Assembly (NCBI GenBank): GCA_030526445.1
Contig: JAUNCV010000006.1
Location: forward strand, 1,901-14,983
Direction: 5' to 3'
DNA length: 13,083 bases
Source of the DNA: Bacteroidales bacterium
GTDB taxonomy: Bacteria; Bacteroidota; Bacteroidia; Bacteroidales; UBA3663
Shown: positions 7,636 to 13,083 of the stretch, in pieces
How the letters are laid out: every line of letters begins with the position of its first letter
Numbering within the stretch: position 1 is the first letter of the stretch
Translations under genes and position numbers: made by a program
Notes under the pieces: generated by a model
What the model was told of the DNA's origin: nothing
The model's database searches: none
What the model saw: the letters and a program-made list of their open reading frames with translations, nothing else

Positions 7636-8951
7636 ACCTACGCGATAAGCAAATACTACAAATAGCATTGCCCAGCATTGTATCGAACATCACGGTACCT
7701 TTGCTGGGCTTGATTGATGTGGCCATTACCGGACACCTGGGAGGCGCTGCCTATGTGGGTGCTATTGCTGTGGGCGGCATGTTGTTCAATATCATTTATT
7801 GGGCGTTTGCCTTCCTGCGCATGGGCACTAGTGGCATGACGGCTCAGGCCTTTGGAGCCCGCCAGCTGAAAGAGGTGGTGAATGTGCTCTTGAGGGCCAT
7901 CTTCGTAGCCTTGGCAGTTGCCTTTGTGCTGCTATGTCTGCAGCGTGTGGTGCGCGATGTGGCTCTTTCGCTCATTCATCCATCGGCCGAAGTGGCACAG
8001 TTGGCGCGTACCTATTATAATATAGTTGTTTGGGGCGCTCCGGCCTCGCTGCTTATGTTTGTGCTCTCGGGCTGGTTTCTGGGCATGCAGAATAGCAAGG
8101 CGCCTATGGCCATGTCTATCATACAGAATGTGGCTAATATTCTCTTCAGCCTGTTGCTGGTGTTCGGCCTGGGCTGGAAAATTGAAGGTGTGGCTCTTGG
8201 CACTGTACTGGCGCAATATCTCGGGTTGGGTGTAGGCATATTTCTGCTTCTCACTCGTTATGGGCGTCTGAGGCGTTATTGCGAGTTGTCACAAGTCTTG
8301 GTCAAACAAGGACTGGTGCGGTTCTTCCTCCTCAACAAAGACATCTTTCTGCGCACCCTTTGTCTCATCTTTGTTCATTTCTTCTTTATCTCGGCAGGTG
8401 CCAAATATGGCGATTCGGCCTTGGCGGTCAATGCCCTTATCATGCAGCTCTACCTGTTGTTCAGCTACATCATGGATGGCTTTGCCTTTGCGGGCGAGGC
8501 TCTTGTGGGCAAGGCCATTGGTGCGCGTTCTCGTTTGCTGTTCGTCAGTGTGGTGAAGCGTCTTTTCCTTTGGGGCGCTGGCATGATGCTTTTGTTTACC
8601 TGCCTCTATGCTCTCTTTGGCGAAACCATTCTTCACCTGTTGAGCAATGACCCTGCGGTGGTTCTTGCTTCGGCCGAATATCATCTTTGGGCATTGCTCT
8701 TGCCCGTGTGTGGCATGGCGGCCTTCATCTGGGATGGTATCTATATTGGCGCCACAGCCACCAAGGGCATGCTTCTTGCCATGGCCTCGGGTATGCTGGT
8801 CTTTTTTGCAGCCTATGTTCTTCTGGCACCCTCGTTGGGCAACCATGCTCTTTGGTTGGCATTCAATCTCTATACCTTTATGCGAGGATTGGTGCAAACC
8901 CTTGTATTTGCTTCGCGAAGAGGAATATATTTGCCAGTTATCAGAAAGTAA
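7632..8951 (+). CDS. MATE family efflux transporter, DinF-like
   Basis: A 12-helix inner-membrane exporter of the MATE/MOP superfamily, probably driven by a Na+ or H+ gradient; the substrate is unknown. The start at 7632 gives 439 aa and begins MNLRDKQILQIALPSIVSN. It forms an ATGA overlap with the glnN stop, so I prefer it to the ATG at 7593, which adds 13 polar residues and overlaps glnN by 43 bp. Helix 1 carries ALPSIVSNITVPLLGLIDVAITGHLGG, the DinF-branch signature with a membrane aspartate. FAFLRMGTSGMTAQAFGA follows in helix 2, and the second half repeats the fold (YIMDGFAFAGEALVGKAIGA). Translational coupling to glnN is suggested by the overlap. Whether export relates to nitrogen metabolism is unknown. 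Confidence 0.92.
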   Translation: MNLRDKQILQIALPSIVSNITVPLLGLIDVAITGHLGGAAYVGAIAVGGMLFNIIYWAFAFLRMGTSGMTAQAFGARQLKEVVNVLLRAIFVALAVAFVLLCLQRVVRDVALSLIHPSAEVAQLARTYYNIVVWGAPASLLMFVLSGWFLGMQNSKAPMAMSIIQNVANILFSLLLVFGLGWKIEGVALGTVLAQYLGLGVGIFLLLTRYGRLRRYCELSQVLVKQGLVRFFLLNKDIFLRTLCLIFVHFFFISAGAKYGDSALAVNALIMQLYLLFSYIMDGFAFAGEALVGKAIGARSRLLFVSVVKRLFLWGAGMMLLFTCLYALFGETILHLLSNDPAVVLASAEYHLWALLLPVCGMAAFIWDGIYIGATATKGMLLAMASGMLVFFAAYVLLAPSLGNHALWLAFNLYTFMRGLVQTLVFASRRGIYLPVIRK

Positions 8952-8982
8952 GCCAATGGCCGAAAAAGCTATAAAAGTGTAT

Positions 8983-9037
8983 CCCGATATATGACCGATA
9001 TTAACCCGATACCATCCCGATACATTCCCGAAGGATG
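8983..9037. repeat. Five tandem 11-bp units, core CCCGATA
   Basis: The units start at 8983, 8994, 9005, 9016 and 9027, exactly 11 bp apart: CCCGATATATG, ACCGATATTAA, CCCGATACCAT, CCCGATACATT and CCCGAAGGATG. The first five to seven bases are conserved and the rest vary. The period is not a multiple of three, and the array lies after the MATE stop codon, so it is not coding. The neighbouring 11-mers on both sides do not match. It sits between convergent genes, 19 bp before the shared terminator. Function is unknown. Confidence 0.8.
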
Positions 9038-9056
9038 AAAGATTATTCTGGAAAAA

Positions 9057-9096
9057 CAAAATGTCAGCACTCTCCCGATGGAGTGCTGACATTTTG
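9057..9096. terminator. Bidirectional intrinsic terminator between convergent genes
   Basis: A perfect 16-bp stem pairs CAAAATGTCAGCACTC (9057-9072) with GAGTGCTGACATTTTG (9081-9096) around an 8-nt loop, TCCCGATG. It lies between the stop codons of the MATE gene (8951) and the GH30 gene (9122). On the minus strand it is followed by TTTTTCC, on the plus strand by CTATTTATTCGTTTTG. It therefore probably ends both transcripts, more cleanly for the GH30 gene. Confidence 0.9.
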
Positions 9097-9121
9097 CTAT
9101 TTATTCGTTTTGACTTTTGTC

Positions 9122-10561
9122 TTACTTGATGTTGAAGATAAGAGTGGCAATGCTGAGGGCTGGCATAGGCATGGTGATGATGCCTCGCTCGGTCACTACA
9201 TCATTGCTTGGGGCCACGGTGAGTGTTTCGCTGGTGCGATAGCATGCTGCAAGTTTGGCACTTTCGGGCACGTTGACAGTGAAACGGGTATCCTCGTTCT
9301 CAGCATTGAGCGTTACATAAACCAACTGCTTGCCATCGGGGCTGACGGCGGCTAGAGAGTTAGGGTCAGAAGATTCTACAAAAGTGTAGCCCACAGGAAT
9401 GAATCGGCTGAAGTGTGAACGCACGTAGTAGTTACGATGGCGTGTATATTGTTTCCACTCTCGGTCGGCCAGTACAAGGCTCCACTGGTCGCTGCCAACC
9501 TCTACATACTGCCAGTCAACCCAGGCAGCAGCCTTCAGGCAACGCACGTCCTCGATGAGGCGCTGAGCCATACGCAGGTTGCCGTGAATGCCTCGGCCAC
9601 CATCGCCGGTCTCGCTCTGCCAGAAGTGGATGCCGATGGAATCGACCAGCTGTGACAACTCCTTTTTCTCTTCGGCATTGCCCTGATAGGTATGAGTGTT
9701 CCACTGTCCTACCATATCAATGACGCCAGCCTCAACATAGGCACGCAGGTCGATGGTCGATTGTGCCACGCTGGTTTCGTCTGAGGCTGAGATTACAGTC
9801 TTCAGGCCCGATTCCTTCAGGATAGGGTAGAGGACCTTGATAAAGTCAATCTGGGCCGATGTGCTGAAATGGCAGCCCTCTTGCGAGCCGCTGCAATACC
9901 AATAGTCGGTTACTGGCTCGTTGAAAGGATCAAGGGTCGAGAACTCGATGCCATACTCCTCTTTGATGTGCTTGCAAACATCTACAAGATAGTGTGCAAA
10001 GTCTTCGTAGTATTCTGGACGGAGATTGTCTTCGGTGGCAGGAGTGTTGCCGCCTACGCAACCACTGTAGGTCATCCAGTAGGGAGCTGAGTTGCTGAAC
10101 GCCTCAAAGATAGCATCAGGACGCTTTTGTTTGATCATCTGAAGAATGCGGAGCTGAGCCTGGTCGCGATCCCAGTGGTACTCGCCTCCGCGTTTGTCCT
10201 GGAAGCCCTCCATCTCGGCACGCAGACCCTTGCCTTTGCCCATGTGATGTTCTTCACAATGGCGCCATTTTGGGTCATCGCCACCACCAATGTTATAGCG
10301 GAAAATATTGTAATTAAGTCCTTCGGGACTCACAAGCCAGTTGATGAGCGAGTCAACATGCTGCTCGTCGTAACGGCCGCACATGTTGGCCCACCAGCAA
10401 AGCGATACGCCCCAGCCTTCGTTCTGCTGATAGCGGGTGTCAATGTCAATAGCATAGTCGCCCTGTGGCACAGGTTTCTGACAAGATGTAGTGCCCAGCG
10501 CAAGCATAGCAAATGCTGTAAGACAAACGGTTTTAATGTTCGTTGTAATGGACTGTACCAT
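9122..10561 (-). CDS. Secreted lipoprotein glycoside hydrolase, GH30 family (possibly endo-beta-1,6-galactanase type)
   Basis: Predicted retaining glycosidase that cleaves a plant or dietary polysaccharide outside the cytoplasm. The 479-aa protein starts with a lipoprotein signal: basic N-terminus, hydrophobic run LTAFAMLAL, then lipobox GTTSC with C27 lipidated. The (beta/alpha)8 domain begins with NEGWGVSLCWWANM (47-60). SNSAPYWMTYSGC (156-168) is the GH30 substrate-binding strand. The acid/base is E215 in DPFNEP and the nucleophile E317 in WQSETGDGG. The segment SQEGCHFS (225-233 region) and the GWG-SL-WWA start resemble GH30 subfamily 5 endo-1,6-galactanases from memory, so the substrate assignment is tentative. 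A C-terminal beta domain (about 390-479) completes the usual GH30 architecture. It stands alone with no SusC/SusD partners in view, convergent with the MATE gene and divergent from the next one. Confidence 0.85.
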   Translation of the reverse strand: MVQSITTNIKTVCLTAFAMLALGTTSCQKPVPQGDYAIDIDTRYQQNEGWGVSLCWWANMCGRYDEQHVDSLINWLVSPEGLNYNIFRYNIGGGDDPKWRHCEEHHMGKGKGLRAEMEGFQDKRGGEYHWDRDQAQLRILQMIKQKRPDAIFEAFSNSAPYWMTYSGCVGGNTPATEDNLRPEYYEDFAHYLVDVCKHIKEEYGIEFSTLDPFNEPVTDYWYCSGSQEGCHFSTSAQIDFIKVLYPILKESGLKTVISASDETSVAQSTIDLRAYVEAGVIDMVGQWNTHTYQGNAEEKKELSQLVDSIGIHFWQSETGDGGRGIHGNLRMAQRLIEDVRCLKAAAWVDWQYVEVGSDQWSLVLADREWKQYTRHRNYYVRSHFSRFIPVGYTFVESSDPNSLAAVSPDGKQLVYVTLNAENEDTRFTVNVPESAKLAACYRTSETLTVAPSNDVVTERGIITMPMPALSIATLIFNIK

Positions 10562-10602
10562 AACAGATAAATGAAGATAAAGATGGTTAAGAATGTTATA
10601 TG

Positions 10603-10636
10603 CAAATATAAGGATAGGTGATTTTGGTGGTGCAAA
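10603..10636 (-). promoter_or_regulatory. Candidate promoter of the GH30 gene
   Basis: On the minus strand TATATTTG (10610-10603) matches the TAnnTTTG -7 box, 42 bp upstream of the start codon. A TTTG lies at 10636-10633 with a 22-bp spacer, slightly long. A second, overlapping possibility is the near-consensus CATCTTTG (10640-10633) with TTTG at 10664-10661 and a 20-bp spacer. Either would give a short leader. Confidence 0.45.
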
Positions 10637-10677
10637 GATGCGTTTTTTTCTTCAAATAAACAAATTTTTAGTCAGTT

Positions 10678-10709
10678 TTTGGTGTTTCGGCCGAAAATTA
10701 GTATCTTTG
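10678..10709 (+). promoter_or_regulatory. Promoter of the NorM-like MATE gene
   Basis: TTTG (10678-10681) and TATCTTTG (10702-10709) are separated by 20 bp, a full match to the Bacteroidetes -33/-7 promoter pattern. Transcription should begin around 10714-10718. This rules against the ATG at 10714 as the start of the MATE gene, because it would have essentially no leader, and favours the ATG at 10738. Confidence 0.7.
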
Positions 10710-10737
10710 TACCTTGATTTTTAGGCAAAACGAAAAT

Positions 10738-12099
10738 ATGAGGTTTTTTTATCCCACAGAATATAAGATATTAGGAAGGCTGGCTGTGCCAGTCATTATT
10801 GGTCAGATGGGGCTCACCCTGCAGAATCTGGCCGACAATGTGATGGTGGGTCAGCACTCTACGGCCGAGTTGGCTGCGGCAGGTTTTATCAATAACCTTT
10901 TCATGCTGGCTTTGTTGCTCATGGTGGGTTTTGCCACGGGAGCAGTTTCGCAGATTGGTGCCCTTTATGCCCGAGGCAGCAAGAACCGCATTGTTGAGGT
11001 GCTTCGCAGCAGTCTTTATACCGATGTTGCTTATAGTTTGCTCATGTGTCTGTGCCTTGTGGCCCTTTATGTGGCATTGCCCTATATGGGTCAGCCCGAA
11101 GAGTTGATTCCGCTGATGCGCCCTTATCTGGTCATTCAGGTTTGTTCGCTCCCTTTTATGGCTGTTTCAACCGCCTACAAGCAGTTTACCGACAGTGTGA
11201 ACGATACTTCGGTAGCCATGGGCATAACGCTTATCGGCAATGTCTGGAACATTGTTTTCAACTACCTGCTCATCTTTGGCCGATGCGGTTTCCCCGAAAT
11301 GGGTATTGAGGGTGCAGCCTGGGCCACTTTCTCATCGCGTGTGCTGATGTTCATCCTGGCTGTAGGTGTCTTTTTCCTTCGTCCGAAATACAAGGAGTAT
11401 GTAGCGCTTTGGCGCACTTGTCGCGCCAATCAGAAGGATATGCTTCTGCTCAATCGTCTGGGCTGGCCAATCTCAATCCAGATGGGCATGGAGGTGGCTT
11501 CGTTCACCTTGGTGGCCATCTTCCTGGGCTGGTTAGGCACCAATGTGCTGGCGGCTCATCAGGTTATGCTCAGCATCACGAATCTTATTTTCATGTTCTA
11601 TCTGGGCATTGCCACGGCAGTAGCCATTCGTGTGAGCAATCACAATGGACATGATAACATCTATGGTGTTCGTGAGGCTGCTTTTGCTGGCTGGCAGATG
11701 ATTTTTGTGCTGGGCGTGATTTTGAGTTCGGTTGCCTATGTGTGCCGCAATCATATTGCAACCTTGTTTACCGACGAGCCTGCCGTTTCGGCCATTGTGG
11801 CTACGCTGATTCTGCCTCTCATACTGTATCAGTTGGGCGATGGCATTCAGACCACTTTTGTCAATGCACTCAGAGGCCTGGGCGATGTCAAGAAACTGGT
11901 GCTTTATTCGGTCATTGCCTATCTCATCATCTCGTTGCCGTTGAGCTATGTGCTCGGCATTGTGCTCGAATGGGGTGCATTCGGCATCTGGATGGCTTTC
12001 CCTTTCGGTCTGAGTACGGCAGCCATACTCTACCTCCGACGCTTTCTTTGGATAACTAATCATAAACAATACATTCATGAACACAGCGACAAAAAATGA
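10738..12099 (+). CDS. MATE family efflux transporter, NorM-like
   Basis: A 453-aa, 12-helix inner-membrane exporter of the MATE family, NorM-type branch, likely cation-coupled multidrug or metabolite export; the substrate is unknown. The start at 10738 (MRFFYPTEYKILGRLAVPV) is preferred because it follows the promoter at a sensible distance. Helix 1 has AVPVIIGQMGLTLQNLADNVMVGQHS, with the conserved asparagine/aspartate of the NorM class. The second half repeats the fold with GWPISIQMGMEVASFTLVAIFLGWLG and conserved AAHQV. It differs clearly in sequence from the DinF-like MATE upstream, so the two are not recent duplicates. Its last 23 bases overlap the start of the DUF418 gene, which suggests one operon. 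Confidence 0.92.
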   Translation: MRFFYPTEYKILGRLAVPVIIGQMGLTLQNLADNVMVGQHSTAELAAAGFINNLFMLALLLMVGFATGAVSQIGALYARGSKNRIVEVLRSSLYTDVAYSLLMCLCLVALYVALPYMGQPEELIPLMRPYLVIQVCSLPFMAVSTAYKQFTDSVNDTSVAMGITLIGNVWNIVFNYLLIFGRCGFPEMGIEGAAWATFSSRVLMFILAVGVFFLRPKYKEYVALWRTCRANQKDMLLLNRLGWPISIQMGMEVASFTLVAIFLGWLGTNVLAAHQVMLSITNLIFMFYLGIATAVAIRVSNHNGHDNIYGVREAAFAGWQMIFVLGVILSSVAYVCRNHIATLFTDEPAVSAIVATLILPLILYQLGDGIQTTFVNALRGLGDVKKLVLYSVIAYLIISLPLSYVLGIVLEWGAFGIWMAFPFGLSTAAILYLRRFLWITNHKQYIHEHSDKK

Positions 12100-13083
12100 G
12101 CGCATCAGTGTGGTTGACAGCCTTCGCGGTTTTGCTGTGGTGGGCATCATTATCTTGAGCATCTGAACTTCTACTCTTTCCCCGAGCCAACTCCTTTCGA
12201 GCAGGGTTTGTGGGATACCGTCTTTTATCTTGGTGCCAGTAAGATGTATGCTATCTTTGCCCTCTTATTTGGCTTGAGCTGCTACATTCAGCACCACAAC
12301 CAGGAGAAGAAGGGCAATGATTTCCGACCTCGATTTGCTTGGCGTATGCTCTTGCTGATGGGCTGGGGTTTGGTCGATCTGTTGTTCTTCAATGGCGATA
12401 TTCTCTGCACCTATGCTGTGCTGGGCCTGTTCCTTATTCCTTTGGTCAAAGCCTCTGATAAGGTGCTTGTGGCAGTAGCCTTGCTGCTATTTTGCCAGCC
12501 AATCGAGATTTATTATCTCATCATGGGCTTGATCGATCCTTCGACCCAGCCAATGGATCTTGGCTTAGGCAAACACTGGGGCCTGGTCTATGAACCATGT
12601 GCCCATGGTGGATTCTGGGATGTGGCTGTTGCCAACCTCAAGAGTGGTTTGCAGATTAACTTTGGCTGGGCCATTGAGCATGGCCGCTTCACCCAGACCC
12701 TCATGCTTTTTGTGGTAGGTATGCTGGTGGGCCGCAAGCGTTTGTTTATTGACGAGGGCAACCACATTTCTTTCTGGAAGAAGGTGATGGCCTATTCCCT
12801 TGTGCTTTTCTGTGCTACCCAGTTGGTGCTCAATATGGCTCCTATCGGCCAGCTGGCTCCTGTGGTTAGTCAGAGCCTCAGTATTCTGATTACCGCATGG
12901 CGCAACTTTGCCATGATGAGTTTCTATGTGGCTGGCATCACTGTGCTCTATTATCGAACCAAGGGCCAGTACCTGCTTCATCAGTTCTCATATATCGGCA
13001 AGATGAGTCTTACCGACTACCTGTTGCAGTCTATCGTGGGTGGCTTCCTCTTCTATAACTGGGGCTGTGGCCTGCATCAGTAT
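12077..13083 (+). pseudogene. DUF418 (YeiB-like) membrane protein gene, frame broken near the N-terminus and cut by the window end
   Basis: The ATG at 12077 opens a frame with the DUF418 N-terminal signature (ERISVVDSLRGFAVVGIII) but stops at TGA 12164-12166 after 29 codons. The homologous frame resumes at about 12157 with EHLNFYSFPEPTPFEQG and stays open for 309 codons to the window end. It contains hydrophobic segments such as SKMYAIFALLFGLSCYI and LLFFNGDILCTYAVLGLFL, and the C-terminal DUF418 hallmark SYIGKMSLTDYLLQS. Family members from memory carry a short His-Asn-Ile-like stretch at the junction, which is missing here. A loss of about 10 bp fits this best; a single lost G (TTGGAG to TTGAG) would also restore frame. 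The C-terminal end lies beyond the window. The function of DUF418 is poorly known. It overlaps the MATE stop by 23 bp. It could be a real pseudogene or a sequence error; translation from the internal ATG at 12244 would lose helix 1. Confidence 0.8.

Noticed and set aside
8983..9037. CRISPR-like array
   Set aside because: Units are only 11 bp with no separate repeat and spacer, far shorter than any CRISPR repeat.
8289..9092. 267-aa minus-strand open frame running through the terminator into the MATE gene
   Set aside because: It is antisense to a clear membrane transporter, its start lies in the terminator right arm, and its composition is not protein-like.
10714..10737. Earlier ATG for the NorM-like MATE gene
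   Set aside because: It falls at the predicted transcription start of a consensus promoter, leaving no leader.
12565..12981. 138-aa minus-strand frame near the window end
   Set aside because: It is antisense to the DUF418 coding frame, which has clear family hallmarks there.

Overview
The window looks like an ordinary chromosomal stretch from a Bacteroidales bacterium, most likely Prevotella-like. Three things suggest this: a type III glutamine synthetase, a DUF1573 periplasmic protein behind alaS, and several TAnnTTTG-type -7 boxes with A-rich leaders that lack a Shine-Dalgarno. The genus is inferred from protein style only. I see no phage, transposase, CRISPR array, rRNA or tRNA.

Layout: (1) 1-1132, minus strand: malate dehydrogenase (mdh), with its own terminator and a -7 box. 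(2) 1160-4995, minus strand: an alaS-DUF1573 operon ending in a strong hairpin terminator, with a small UUCG hairpin between the two genes. (3) 4954-5448: a 495-bp AT-rich divergent region. It holds promoters for alaS and glnN, a cluster of TGTCA-centred palindromes, and a 15-codon upstream ORF whose stop directly abuts the glnN start. (4) 5449-8951, plus strand: type III glutamine synthetase (glnN), coupled by an ATGA overlap to a DinF-like MATE transporter. (5) 8952-9121: a convergent intergenic region with five 11-bp repeats in exact register and a 16-bp perfect-stem bidirectional terminator. (6) 9122-10561, minus strand: a GH30-type secreted glycosidase lipoprotein. (7) 10562-10737: divergent promoters. 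(8) 10738-13083, plus strand: a NorM-like MATE transporter overlapping a DUF418 membrane protein. The DUF418 reading frame is broken near its N-terminus and runs off the window.

The genes are mostly housekeeping: TCA/fermentative malate metabolism, tRNA charging and ammonia assimilation. To these are added two different MATE transporters and one polysaccharide-degrading enzyme. No clearly new multi-gene system is visible. The parts most worth checking are small and non-coding: the glnN leader (uORF and palindromes), the 11-bp repeat array, and the broken DUF418 gene.
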